Positions 1 to 8,844 of a stretch of 64,000 nucleotides of DNA are shown piece after piece. Under the pieces are notes generated by a model, which made no database searches, was not told the origin of the DNA, and worked only from the letters and a program-made list of their open reading frames with translations. Location: NCBI GenBank assembly GCA_964386325.1, contig CAYLQY010000013.1, forward strand, positions 23,850 to 87,849. Direction: 5' to 3'. A program made the position numbers and the translations under genes. Position 1 is the stretch's first letter. Every line of letters starts with the position of its first letter. This stretch comes from Anaerorhabdus sp964386325. Lineage in GTDB: Bacteria; Bacillota_I; Bacilli_A; Erysipelotrichales; Erysipelotrichaceae.

Positions 1-2567
1 TTTTGAAGCATTTTTTTATCCATTGATCCAAGCGCATTAAACCTATTTAGATGAAACTGTTGTTCAAATATTTTAGTCGTTTGATGGAAGAAACGAGTTG
101 CAAGATAAATCAAGTTTGCTCTTGGTAAATCATTCGAGTGATCCAAGAAGGTTTGTGCAAATTCATTTCCGTTTCTTGCGGATTCCTTTAAATAAAAAAT
201 ACCGAGTTCCTTATCTTGTTGTACTTCTTTACCTAATAAAAAAAGTTTGCCTAGTTGAAACTGTGCAAACGCATTATTTTTCTGATGTGCTGATTCAAGA
301 TAGTGAATCGCTAGTTTGATATTTTTTGGAACATCCATGCCACTTAAATAAATCAAACCCAATTGCACTGAGGCGAACTCATTACCTAAACAGTTCGACT
401 TTTCGTAGTGGGTGATTACCTGCTCAATATCTTTTCTTTCTCCTTCTGAATAGATCTTGCCTAGTTGATAACTTGCCCATGCATGTCCTAGATTAGAGGA
501 TTGCTTCAATAATTCTATAGCTTGTTCTTCATTGACTTCTAATCGCTCACCACTGAGAACTTCCTTCGCAAGAAAGTAAAGTGAACTTGCATTTTTACTA
601 GCAGACAACCATTCTACTGCTTCATCGAAGTGATCAATATCATCCAGTTCAATATAGATCTTAGCGAGTTTTTGTTTTGCATTTTCATTATTAAATTCAA
701 TGGCTTCTTTCAAATAGCTGATAGCTAGTTCGATATCTTTCTGACATCCTTTGCCATCGTATGTCATAGATCCTAAGCGATAGAGAATATGTTCATTTCG
801 ATTCTTATGAAGAAGTTGTGTGAATAGGGAGTATGAATTCTCATAATGAATTTGAGCATACTCCTTGTTTTCATTTATACCTTTGCCGAATTCATAACAC
901 TGTGCTAGTTGATAACTTGCATAAGCATTTTTACTGTTTGAGGATTTTCTAAAGTAATCAAATGCTAAAGGGTCAGACTGTTCCATACCAAGTCCTTGTT
1001 GTGCCATAAGCCCAAGTGAATAAAGTGCATGGCTACTACCTGACAAAGAGAAATGTGTTATCGCATTTTCATAGTTCTTCTCCATACCGATCCCATAAAA
1101 TGCCATTTTGCCCAGTTTGTAATGACAATAACTTTGTTCAAAGTCAGAGCACTGATTCTTTAGAATACTTGTATATCCATCAATGATAGTTGGGTATAAA
1201 ACTTCTTCTTTTTCAGGTTCTCCCAGTTTCTTATAAATCTTTGCAATCATTTCCACTGCAAGCACATTTCCTTTATCAGCTTTGAAGGTAACCAGTGCCT
1301 TCTTAATATCTTTTGAACCATAGAAAGAATTACAACCTTTTTTGTAGTTATCTGTCCATTTTAGATAAGTACATTCAATCTCTTCAATTGGATCCGGAAT
1401 CTCCACATACTCCATTAATTCCACCGTATCATTGGTAAGTACAGGTGTATATTGTAGTTCATCAAATGCTTTCACTTCTTGTAGGATCATATTGCGAATC
1501 GATCGAAACTCTTCCAATTGACTCAATGACATGATTTCAAATTGTTTGGATGAATAGGTGGTTTGGATATCTTTTTTATAAAGTTTCCATTGTTCAAAGA
1601 GTTCTTGTATTCGTGAATTACTCTGCAATCGATCGACAATTTGATTGATAAGTTGTTTGTTTTCTTTAGACAAATATGCATAGTTAAACTTTCCTTTATG
1701 ATGATTCAAGCCAGATTTAAGTTTGCTAATCAAGAGTAAAAGTTCTTCATCTATTTCCATTGGATCATTTCGGAGTTGACCCATAATTTCCATAACAACT
1801 TCCTTGCTATACCGTTTAATCTCATCACGTACTTCAGTTTGTCCTTGATAGAGTTGAATTAAATCCTGTTTAAAAATTGTATTTCCTAATGAGGATCGTA
1901 TCTGTTCGATTCCTGTATTGGTTAAATAACCTTCCTGCGGATTGGTAGAATAAAGAATCATATGGATATGTGGATGATGACTTTCATTGTGAAAGGCTCC
2001 AAACCATTTTAGATTGTTTGGATTAATTCGAAGTGAAGTCGCCATTTCTACCGCTTTACTTCGACAACATTGTTTCCAATTCTCTGCACAATCATATCCC
2101 AGCCGAGTCGCATCTTCTCGTTTAATGCTGACAATCAGTGTCCAAACAATTCCTGCATGTTGTTTAACTTCATCAGCTACTTGGTTTAAATCAATGGAAC
2201 TATCTGACATAGAAAAAAGACCATGCTCGCCTAATTTCTCAACGCGTGGTCTTTTCGCAATGTATTCAACATAGTTTTCTCTTTGTAAAACGGCTTCTAG
2301 ATTGTAGTCAAATATAGTTTTAATTAACTCGCTGGCATTCCCTCTGCAAGGATTTTCTATGTAATCACTGTACTCAATTAATTCCTTGCTAGAAGGGAAT
2401 TCATGGATTAAATCTTGGATTAATTCATTCTGTTTCTTTGTAGAATCTAAGTGAGCATAGCTCGCTGTATGAAGTTCTACTCCGTCTCTTGTTGCAATGT
2501 ATTTTGTATACGTGGATCGATGCTTTCCACTTTTCATGTATCCTGCTTTAACAATTAATCTTGGCAA
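1..2567 (-). CDS. MobP-type relaxase with C-terminal Sel1 repeats (partial, runs off left edge)
   Basis: This reading frame is open from a TTG at 2567 to the window edge (855 codons); the C-terminus is missing. The TTG is preceded by AAAGGAG at 6-nt spacing; the next in-frame ATG is at 2537. The N-terminal third has the HUH relaxase signature HNESHHPHIHM (residues about 200-210), the three-histidine metal site of MOBP enzymes that nick and covalently hold oriT DNA. The second half is a string of Sel1-like repeats (units such as YKLGKMAFYGIGMEKN, YQLAQCYEFGKGINEN, FQLGKLFLLGKEV), which usually bind proteins. It lies just downstream of a ribbon-helix-helix gene and a hairpin region that looks like oriT. 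Family and DNA-nicking role are established for the HUH motif; the partner of the Sel1 part is unknown. No plain alternative identity. Confidence 0.85.
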   Translation of the reverse strand, partial: MPRLIVKAGYMKSGKHRSTYTKYIATRDGVELHTASYAHLDSTKKQNELIQDLIHEFPSSKELIEYSDYIENPCRGNASELIKTIFDYNLEAVLQRENYVEYIAKRPRVEKLGEHGLFSMSDSSIDLNQVADEVKQHAGIVWTLIVSIKREDATRLGYDCAENWKQCCRSKAVEMATSLRINPNNLKWFGAFHNESHHPHIHMILYSTNPQEGYLTNTGIEQIRSSLGNTIFKQDLIQLYQGQTEVRDEIKRYSKEVVMEIMGQLRNDPMEIDEELLLLISKLKSGLNHHKGKFNYAYLSKENKQLINQIVDRLQSNSRIQELFEQWKLYKKDIQTTYSSKQFEIMSLSQLEEFRSIRNMILQEVKAFDELQYTPVLTNDTVELMEYVEIPDPIEEIECTYLKWTDNYKKGCNSFYGSKDIKKALVTFKADKGNVLAVEMIAKIYKKLGEPEKEEVLYPTIIDGYTSILKNQCSDFEQSYCHYKLGKMAFYGIGMEKNYENAITHFSLSGSSHALYSLGLMAQQGLGMEQSDPLAFDYFRKSSNSKNAYASYQLAQCYEFGKGINENKEYAQIHYENSYSLFTQLLHKNRNEHILYRLGSMTYDGKGCQKDIELAISYLKEAIEFNNENAKQKLAKIYIELDDIDHFDEAVEWLSASKNASSLYFLAKEVLSGERLEVNEEQAIELLKQSSNLGHAWASYQLGKIYSEGERKDIEQVITHYEKSNCLGNEFASVQLGLIYLSGMDVPKNIKLAIHYLESAHQKNNAFAQFQLGKLFLLGKEVQQDKELGIFYLKESARNGNEFAQTFLDHSNDLPRANLIYLATRFFHQTTKIFEQQFHLNRFNALGSMDKKMLQ

Positions 2568-2630
2568 GTTCTTCTCCTTTACTAGAATTACTATTTCTTT
2601 CTGTAAAAACTTGTTAAAGTATTAGTTATT

Positions 2631-2790
2631 GTACTGACACTGTGACAGGAGGGTACTGACACGTTATTCCGAGTTTGTTCCCTTGTCGCAACTTAAAATT
2701 TTAAATAAATAGATGAACAGACTTCTGTCGATATTTCCGACAGAAGTCTGTCATCGCCGAAGTATAGCATTTGTGCGGTTTTAGCACATA
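2631..2790. other. Probable origin of transfer (oriT) region
   Basis: The 250-base gap between the relaxase and the ribbon-helix-helix gene is rich in repeats. GTACTGACAC occurs twice in direct orientation at 2631-2640 and 2653-2662, exactly 22 bases (two helical turns) apart. A perfect 14-bp inverted repeat with a 7-base loop lies at 2717-2751 (left arm ACAGACTTCTGTCG). A smaller hairpin, TGTGC/GCACA, lies near 2769-2785. Relaxosome origins normally sit between the accessory DNA-binding gene and the relaxase and contain such arms. The nick site is not identifiable by eye. Confidence 0.6.
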
Positions 2791-2820
2791 TGAGGTTATT
2801 TTATTGAGAATTAACTTCAT

Positions 2821-3231
2821 TTATCGCTCAACATTTCTTTGAAATTTTCTAATTTCTTCAAAATTTATTCTACCAATAGTGCCCTTAACTTCATTCACGC
2901 ATTGCTGTCGAAGCTTCTTCAATGTCTCATCATCAATGTCAAAATTGTAGGCGATGACATTCAATGCCATGGCAAGTTCCACAGTATTTTTGAACAAAAG
3001 TCGAGAGATTCTATCCTCTGTTATTTTCAATGCACCATCGATTACATTGCTAATCGCACTTGGAAAATACTTGTTTTTACTTCCAAGTAGATATCCCATA
3101 TAGAACTCAATAGCTTCATCAATGAAAGCATTTCTACTACCAAGATTTTCTTGTTTAACAACTTGATCAATCTCTTTCAACTTTGTTTTATCTAATCTTA
3201 AAGCTACTTTGATTCGGTTATCTTCTTGCAT
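2821..3231 (-). CDS. Ribbon-helix-helix-like relaxosome accessory protein (MobC/CopG-like)
   Basis: This 136-residue protein opens with RIKVALRLDKTKLKEIDQVV, a beta strand followed by a helix as in ribbon-helix-helix DNA-binding proteins, and continues with LGSRNAFIDEAIEFYMGYL, matching the second helix of that fold. The rest is helical with no recognised domain. The ATG has GGAGG six bases upstream. It is immediately upstream of the putative oriT and the relaxase, the usual place of the accessory protein that binds oriT and helps the relaxase melt it, and it may also repress its own operon. The assignment to mobilisation comes from fold and position. Confidence 0.65.
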   Translation of the reverse strand: MQEDNRIKVALRLDKTKLKEIDQVVKQENLGSRNAFIDEAIEFYMGYLLGSKNKYFPSAISNVIDGALKITEDRISRLLFKNTVELAMALNVIAYNFDIDDETLKKLRQQCVNEVKGTIGRINFEEIRKFQRNVER

Positions 3232-3396
3232 CCTATTCCTCCGTTTCCATCTCTGACCCCAAAATAAAATACGACAAACTCACTGTTTATCGTATCAATT
3301 CACTATATTTATGATTTTATGACCCCAACTATGACCCACACCCAGTATTGTGATCCCAAATAGTTTCAGGTATGAATATTTGAAAAAGCCTTTAAC

Positions 3397-3532
3397 AGTC
3401 GGCGTTGCCGGCTGAAGTGAAAGGTGGTGGGGATGGGGTTGACCCCACCACTTTAACCTGCAAATTTTCTCATACTAGTTTTCCTCAAAAATACCAGGAG
3501 TTTGGGCTATGGTTTATTGCCCACAAACTCCT
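3397..3532. other. Cluster of three stable hairpins in a 418-base gene-free stretch
   Basis: The gap 3232-3649 has no convincing gene. It holds three inverted repeats: AGTCGGC/GCCGGCT at 3397-3413 with a 3-base loop, GTGGTGGGG/CCCCACCAC at 3424-3451, and AGGAGTTTG/CAAACTCCT at 3496-3532 with an inner GGC/GCC pair. The GC content is far above that of the neighbours. This could be a structured leader RNA, an attenuator between the small genes and the mobilisation genes, or part of a replication or transfer origin. None has a clear T-tract, so they are not simple terminators. Confidence 0.45.
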
Positions 3533-3649
3533 CACATTTGCTTAAAATAAGTTAATTCGAGTATTTATGCCACAGTTATCTGAACGAGGCACACAAGGGC
3601 ACAAATCGGCTCACATTTTAAAATCTAACACTTTATTTATGGTGGAATG

Positions 3650-3847
3650 CTAAGTTTTCGTTTTAGTTTCTAATAATTGACATTTCTCAATGTAATCTCG
3701 CACTTTGGGATCAATTTTCTTTTTATATAGTCGATCGATTAATAAACCAATTCCTTCTTCTAATTCTTTCTCCCAATTGGGATCCACAGTAGCAAGTGCT
3801 TTCGCTTTTAGTCCATCGACTTCAATTTTAATTTTTGTTGTTTCCAT
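3650..3847 (-). CDS. DUF6103-like small protein
   Basis: This 65-residue protein starts at an ATG with GGAG upstream. The core (VDGLKAKALATV, then EKELEEGIGLLIDRLYKKKI, then VRDYIEKC) follows the pattern of the DUF6103 family of short proteins found in conjugative elements of Bacillota, recognised from memory. It is acidic and helical with no catalytic motif. The next gene upstream (3860-4039) encodes a protein sharing the pattern DxxW-E-LE--I--L-KK, so the two look like tandem paralogues. Its function is unknown. Confidence 0.6.
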   Translation of the reverse strand: METTKIKIEVDGLKAKALATVDPNWEKELEEGIGLLIDRLYKKKIDPKVRDYIEKCQLLETKTKT

Positions 3848-3859
3848 AAGATCTCCATT

Positions 3860-4039
3860 CTATTTATCGTGTTTCTTAATTTTCAAACGTTGCCACAACG
3901 TTTTTTTAGAACCTTTCTTTTTCAGTTTGTGGATAGTTTTTTCTAGAACACATTCAACTTCTTTATACCAGTCAGAATTTACTGTTTCAATTTCATTAAC
4001 AGTATCTTCTTCAAGATAAAAGATATATTTCTTTTTCAT
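3860..4039 (-). CDS. Small protein, paralogue of the DUF6103-like neighbour
   Basis: This is a 59-residue frame beginning at ATG 4039 with AAAGGA upstream. The N-terminus (MKKKYIFYLEEDTVNEIETV) and the segment NSDWYKEVECVLEKTIHKLKK resemble the protein encoded immediately downstream (VDPNWEKELEEGIGLLIDRL). The C-terminus is very basic (KKKGSKKTLWQRLKIKKHDK). The close spacing, good ribosome site and local similarity support a real gene. Function is unknown; the basic tail could contact nucleic acid. Confidence 0.6.
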   Translation of the reverse strand: MKKKYIFYLEEDTVNEIETVNSDWYKEVECVLEKTIHKLKKKGSKKTLWQRLKIKKHDK

Positions 4040-4082
4040 TCGATTCCTTTCATCATATCCATCGACATGGATAGTTCATTTT

Positions 4083-4719
4083 CTATTTCAGAGTAATCTG
4101 AGTTAGTCTCCAGTTTGTTTCAAAAGAAAAGAAGGAGACATACAGTTCAAGGTTGCCTTGGTGAATAGGAACTTGTTCAAATCCTTCACCCCAACCATCT
4201 GATAGTTGACCTTCTATTTCTTGTTCTAACAATTCAACATCTTCATCGGATAGCTCATCAGATATTTTAACTGTAATAACTCCCAAAACTTCACCATCAA
4301 TTTCTTCTATAGACGGCTGTATAGAATCAATTTTGTTAGCAATTGCTGGATCAATATATTTAGCAAGTCCAACTTCACTATCATCTTCCAGTGTTTGATG
4401 AATAGCATTGTTTACTATACCTATATTGAGTATATCGGATTCCATCTCTTCTTCGATAAAATCACTGTTCAATGCATTGACCATTAGAGGCACTGTATAT
4501 TTTAGAATTCCCTGTTCTAACTTTTCAAAGGAATCTTTTCCGTCTTTTAATGCCATTTCAGTTCCATCAGCCCAAGTAACATAAATAAAACCATATCGAT
4601 CTACTTCATTAACAATTCCTCTAATGCCATATGGAACACTTTCACAAGTTTCATCAGAATTGTATTAAACTTCCTTTTTTATATTTATTTCTAAGGCGTT
4701 CTAAATTTTCTTTATCCAT
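4083..4719 (-). pseudogene. DUF4314-domain protein interrupted by a +1 frameshift
   Basis: A start at ATG 4719 with GGAGG five bases upstream gives MDKENLERLRNKYKKGSLIQ and then stops at TGA 4656-4654. Reading resumes in the +1 frame with SDETCESVPYGIRGIVNEVD, followed by YGFIYVTWADGTEMALKDGKDSF. Joined, the two parts make a typical DUF4314 domain (basic helix, beta-rich G-V-x2-VD, W-D-G-T, GxDxF) followed by about 150 acidic residues. An open frame beginning at the internal ATG 4556 would miss half the domain. The break is a single-base change near 4657-4664. It may be a true mutation, a sequencing error or a programmed shift. The domain is common in conjugative elements and its function is unknown. 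Confidence 0.6.
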
Positions 4720-4730
4720 CTTTTCCTCCA

Positions 4731-4759
4731 TTAAAAAAGCAATCACTTACGATTGCTTA
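4731..4759 (-). terminator. Rho-independent terminator
   Basis: An 8-bp inverted repeat AAGCAATC/GATTGCTT (4737-4758) has a 6-base loop and, on the minus strand, runs into six T residues. It overlaps the stop codon of the membrane-protein gene and sits just upstream of the DUF4314 ribosome site, so it would reduce transcription between the secretion genes and the small-gene block. Confidence 0.7.
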
Positions 4760-5905
4760 AATTAATATATTTCCATTAACTTCTTTTTCACTCTTTTTAT
4801 TTTTCTCAATGCAATTATTATATTTATTAATCCAACATTTAACAGTATTAAGATTTTTCTTTTGAACAATATAATGTTCATTTGTATCTTTGAATTTAGG
4901 CATACACATTTTATAAGCAAGCAAAGCTCCGATTCCACAGAAGAAAGCTAATGCTAATGAATAGATCAAATTATCGGTTATCATATCTACTAATTTAGTT
5001 GCTATTACGCTGTAAAGTACAATAAAAAGACCAAATCGTTGTATCAAATAAATATCAACATGATGTTCTAAGTCTACACAAATATTACTAATTTCTTTTT
5101 CGATTTCATACAATTCAGATAGAGATAATTCTTTATAATCAAATCCTTCTATTGCATTATTATTTTTAATCATTACTGAAATTTCATCAATTTTTTTAAT
5201 TTGTTCTGACATGACATCCTCCTTATAAAACGTTATCGGTCTTTTTAACTTTAAATGCAATTTACAAAATTCTAGTTCTCTAATGAATTGTTTTATATAC
5301 TTTTTTTCTCTGTTGGTATCAAAGTTAATAATGTAAATAACTAATGTAATGATTGATGTGATAATTAAAAAAAAGAATATCAAATATAGTACAGTATAAA
5401 CCATATCCAATATTGGTATGGCGCTGAATTTATCTTGAAAGAGTAAAGCGATAATTGATACCAAACCACCAAAGGCACTTACACTAATTTGTATTTGTAA
5501 TCTATATTTTTCGAAAAATGCTTTTTCTTTAATAATTCGCTCTAAATCACCAACCACAAATTCAATTCCTTCAATATTAAATAAATCAGAAATCAAGAGT
5601 AATTCTCTTATTTCTAATAGTTTACTATTGTAACATTTTTTCTCTCTTTCATTGACTGGAATTCTTTTTATTGCTTTTTCACTTATGTAAACAGTGGTCA
5701 TTAAAATAATGAAAGCAATAGCTAAACATATAGTTGTAATAACGAAAAAGTACTTTTCCTCAATAAATTGAAAAAAGAATAAAAGAATAAAAGGTGAAAG
5801 TAAAAAAAGTAAACAAATGATTAATATTACAATAATATGCTTTGGAATTCTTTTAAAATTTGTTTTGCGAAGTTCCATATATTTATCAACTATATAATTT
5901 GTCAT
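4757..5905 (-). CDS. Polytopic membrane protein of unknown function
   Basis: This 382-residue protein has about six hydrophobic segments in three pairs: residues 24-48 and 54-74, 140-158 and 168-193, and 290-308 and 314-330. Between the pairs are cytoplasmic, charged, helix-rich stretches (for example NREKKYIKQFIRELEFCKLHL and SEQIKKIDEISVMIKNNN). No family is recognised. It starts 6 bases after the M23 peptidase gene, with GAGGGG before the ATG, so it shares that transcript. It is much richer in A+T than the conserved transfer genes, which suggests accessory cargo. It might be an entry-exclusion or defence protein, but nothing in the sequence shows this. Confidence 0.6.
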   Translation of the reverse strand: MTNYIVDKYMELRKTNFKRIPKHIIVILIICLLFLLSPFILLFFFQFIEEKYFFVITTICLAIAFIILMTTVYISEKAIKRIPVNEREKKCYNSKLLEIRELLLISDLFNIEGIEFVVGDLERIIKEKAFFEKYRLQIQISVSAFGGLVSIIALLFQDKFSAIPILDMVYTVLYLIFFFLIITSIITLVIYIINFDTNREKKYIKQFIRELEFCKLHLKLKRPITFYKEDVMSEQIKKIDEISVMIKNNNAIEGFDYKELSLSELYEIEKEISNICVDLEHHVDIYLIQRFGLFIVLYSVIATKLVDMITDNLIYSLALAFFCGIGALLAYKMCMPKFKDTNEHYIVQKKNLNTVKCWINKYNNCIEKNKKSEKEVNGNILI

Positions 5906-5911
5906 ATCCCC

Positions 5912-7024
5912 TCATTCTAGAACACTTCTCGGATTACTTAGATTCCCATTCAGGTATAACTGCAAATGCAAGTGATTACCTGTTGCGTAACCACTCTTAC
6001 CAACTTCTGCAATTACTCGTCCTTTGACAACTCTGTCCCCTACAGATACTAAAATCCTCGAATTATGTCCATATACTGATATATTACCACCTCCATGGTC
6101 TATTACGCAATATATACCCAGCCCTACAGAGGTATGTTTAACTGCTACTACTTCTCCATCATTAATTGCTAGTACCGGTGTTCCATGAGGTGCACCTAAG
6201 TCCATCCCACTATGACCAACTGATGTTACAGTACCATCAGGTAGTGTTATTGGATCTCTTCTTCCAAACTCAGAGGTTACTTTGTCACGCCACCCATCTT
6301 CAAAAGGACTTCCATAAGTTCCACCTACAAATTCTTTTTTCATAGATTCAGGAAGTAATGATTTCACTAATGCATCTGCAGAACCACCACCTTCAAGCTT
6401 TCCACTTTCACCTTCAATAATGTTTCCGAGTAGGGTATACACCTGCAGTATCTTTTCTTCTTCCTTGCTGTCAATGGTAACCGAAAGGAAAGAAGACGAA
6501 CGATCATGCAGTGTCTTTCTATCTACTGGAATTGCTACTTCAATGGTTGTAACTGACGATTCATCTTCTTCGGTTGACGGATCATCTTCAATGATAATTT
6601 CTCTTTCTTCTATATTCACGGTTTGCTTGATATATTCTTTCGCATCAAATGTAGAAACTTTGAAGTTTTCATCACCAAACTTTTCCGCAAAGAGAATGGA
6701 CTTGATATATTGATCATCAAGGCTTTTTTCATCTTCGAGTTTCTTTGTCATCTCGCCGATTTCGTTATCTACTTTTTGAAAGGCGATTATCATTTCATCA
6801 ACTTGGTTTTTGAATTCCTGTGGAGCATCCTCACTGATAGGTAGATCATTAAAAACTGCGTTGATGGTTGCTTTGTTATGCTCTAATGCTCCACCACTTA
6901 ACCCACTTAAAAACATGGATACGACTAATAAAGGAGATATGAGGATACAGAGGATGATTCCTATTATCTTTCTTCCCTTATTGGATGTAATCAATGAGAG
7001 AAAGATTTTAAGTGTAGCACTCAT
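5912..7024 (-). CDS. Membrane-anchored M23 peptidoglycan endopeptidase of the transfer apparatus
   Basis: This 370-residue protein has one N-terminal membrane segment (residues about 20-42), a helical extracytoplasmic stem, and a C-terminal LytM/M23 domain from about residue 235. The zinc ligands are visible in GHSGMD (HxxxD) and NHLHLQ (HxH). M23 enzymes cut peptide cross-links. In Gram-positive conjugation such proteins open the wall locally, as the VirB1-type hydrolases do. The gene overlaps the end of the VirB4 gene (TAATG), so translation is coupled. The stem is rich in acidic residues around 145-160 (EIIIEDDPSTEEDE). Function by family is firm; the role in transfer follows from its position. 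Confidence 0.85.
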   Translation of the reverse strand: MSATLKIFLSLITSNKGRKIIGIILCILISPLLVVSMFLSGLSGGALEHNKATINAVFNDLPISEDAPQEFKNQVDEMIIAFQKVDNEIGEMTKKLEDEKSLDDQYIKSILFAEKFGDENFKVSTFDAKEYIKQTVNIEEREIIIEDDPSTEEDESSVTTIEVAIPVDRKTLHDRSSSFLSVTIDSKEEEKILQVYTLLGNIIEGESGKLEGGGSADALVKSLLPESMKKEFVGGTYGSPFEDGWRDKVTSEFGRRDPITLPDGTVTSVGHSGMDLGAPHGTPVLAINDGEVVAVKHTSVGLGIYCVIDHGGGNISVYGHNSRILVSVGDRVVKGRVIAEVGKSGYATGNHLHLQLYLNGNLSNPRSVLE

Positions 7025-8844
7025 TATCTTCCTCCTGCTTTTCCGAAGAGTCTTTCCTTATGAATAGGGGCATGGACTTCTAAATAATAGCGCTCATTAC
7101 CACAACGATATAAACAATGCCCACGTTTAGGTTGTTTAATCAACTCAAACTCACTTTCCTCCAGTTGCAAGGTATTAATATAGAATTGCTTATCAATGTT
7201 TCCCGCATTAAACAAAAACTGATGCGTGGGTATCGCAAAGAGTGGTTTAGTGTATTCTCGTATTCCTTCAATATTAAAGTCTTCTAAGTTTTGAGAAGAT
7301 AGAATAACTTGGCTATCTTTCTTACGAACACGTTTCATGAAGTTGCGAATATACTCGATAGCTGTAATGTTTGTTAAGAACAAATAGAACTCATCTAAAC
7401 TTGCACAAGTATTTCCTCGTACAAGGAGTTCATTACTCATATACGATAGAATATTGAATAACATTGCATTTCGTAGGGAAGTATTCGCCTCGAGGATTCC
7501 TTTAACACCAAACGTCACAAACTTTCTACTTTGAATATTAGAAAATCCATTAAAGAACTGACTATCAGATCCAATACAGATACTTTGTAATGAAAGCATG
7601 ACACCACTTAGCATTTCTATGGTGAATATTTCTTGTTGACCCTCTTGCATCGCTTGGAGTTCATCTTCGCATAGCTCATAAAAGTCAGATAGAATCGGAT
7701 ACTCTGTGCTTGGTTTTGATGCAAAGTCAGTCGTGTCTGTTATCCCATATCTTTGATAGAGTCTCCTTAGTAGAATTTCGATAACATCAATCTCTTTGTC
7801 AGATAAATCTTTGTAGCATTTAAAGAAATCTTTTAAGAATGAAATATGTTGTGATAATCTTGCTGATGTTCTAAAGGGGAGTGGAGCAGATTGATCTTCT
7901 TTTTGTTCTTCAGTATCTGACCATAACTTTGGTTCGAGAATATTGGTTTTATATTGTCCTTCCATGAGGTCAACATAATCACCCTTAAGAGCAGTGGTAA
8001 GTTCTTTATATTCTCCTTCAGGATCAAGACAAATGACATTGGTTCCTGCACATCTCAAATTTGTAAGTATTAGCTTTAAGAGATAGGACTTCCCTTGTCC
8101 TGAGTTACCCAATATGATGATGTTTCCATTAGTCTTGTCATCATCACGTTTATTAAAGTCCACAAAGATATTACTTCCATATTTGTCCTTTCCTAAATAA
8201 AACCCATGACCATCAGTTTTGCCTGAATAGTTGAACGGTAATAGATTCGCAACACTAGAAGCAGGAAGGATTCTTTCAAATTCATCACCCAGTGCATTAA
8301 ACCCTGCAGGACAGACACACTTGAAACCCTCACGTTGACGAAGTGTCAGTTTCTTAATGTCAATTCCACTTCGAGTTAATTCACTTTGAACTTCTGCTTG
8401 AAAGAGTTTTAGTTTTTCAAGATCCGATGCGATAAGTTCAATATAGACTGCACAATGCACAAGCGGTTCATTCGTTCTATACATATCACTCACAAGTTGC
8501 ACTTGCTGTTGCATGTCACTTTCTGCTTCAACCTTCTCTACCATGTTACTAGAATAGGAATTCATTCGATTCTTATTCGATGCATTCATTAATATCTTTC
8601 GTTTCTCTTCACTAGTTACCTCACGCACATGAATGCGAATTGTAATATTCTCCTTATCACCAAGATAGCGAAGTAATGCGAGTTGTTCTGTTGATTTCGG
8701 ATATTCATTGATTACCCATACGGATCGATACGTATCTGCACTGATAAAGTAACTATCTTTAAATCGAAGTATTGAAGGTGATACTTTATCGAGAAATTCA
8801 TTTAAACGAATTTCTTCAACGGATTTCTTCTTATTCTTTTTCAT
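7024..8844 (-). CDS. virB4: VirB4/TraE-family conjugation ATPase
   Basis: This is a hexameric ATPase that powers type IV secretion. I chose ATG 8844, which gives 606 residues, because GGAG lies 9 bases upstream; an open frame exists from 8907 but has no ribosome site. Walker A is GNSGQGKS at residues 246-253, and a Walker B-like CASLDEF lies near residue 490. The C-terminal half matches VirB4 in order (QVILSSQNLEDF, then IPTHQFLFNAGNID). The first 200 residues form a short CagE/TrbE-like N-terminal domain. It overlaps the preceding 184-residue gene by 14 bases, so the pair is translationally coupled. The protein acts at the inner face of the membrane with the VirB3- and VirB6-like proteins upstream. 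Confidence 0.92.
   Translation of the reverse strand: MKKNKKKSVEEIRLNEFLDKVSPSILRFKDSYFISADTYRSVWVINEYPKSTEQLALLRYLGDKENITIRIHVREVTSEEKRKILMNASNKNRMNSYSSNMVEKVEAESDMQQQVQLVSDMYRTNEPLVHCAVYIELIASDLEKLKLFQAEVQSELTRSGIDIKKLTLRQREGFKCVCPAGFNALGDEFERILPASSVANLLPFNYSGKTDGHGFYLGKDKYGSNIFVDFNKRDDDKTNGNIIILGNSGQGKSYLLKLILTNLRCAGTNVICLDPEGEYKELTTALKGDYVDLMEGQYKTNILEPKLWSDTEEQKEDQSAPLPFRTSARLSQHISFLKDFFKCYKDLSDKEIDVIEILLRRLYQRYGITDTTDFASKPSTEYPILSDFYELCEDELQAMQEGQQEIFTIEMLSGVMLSLQSICIGSDSQFFNGFSNIQSRKFVTFGVKGILEANTSLRNAMLFNILSYMSNELLVRGNTCASLDEFYLFLTNITAIEYIRNFMKRVRKKDSQVILSSQNLEDFNIEGIREYTKPLFAIPTHQFLFNAGNIDKQFYINTLQLEESEFELIKQPKRGHCLYRCGNERYYLEVHAPIHKERLFGKAGGR

Noticed and set aside
2014..2274. An 86-codon plus-strand open frame within the relaxase region
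   Set aside because: It is antisense to a continuous relaxase frame with HUH and Sel1 motifs and lacks a ribosome site.
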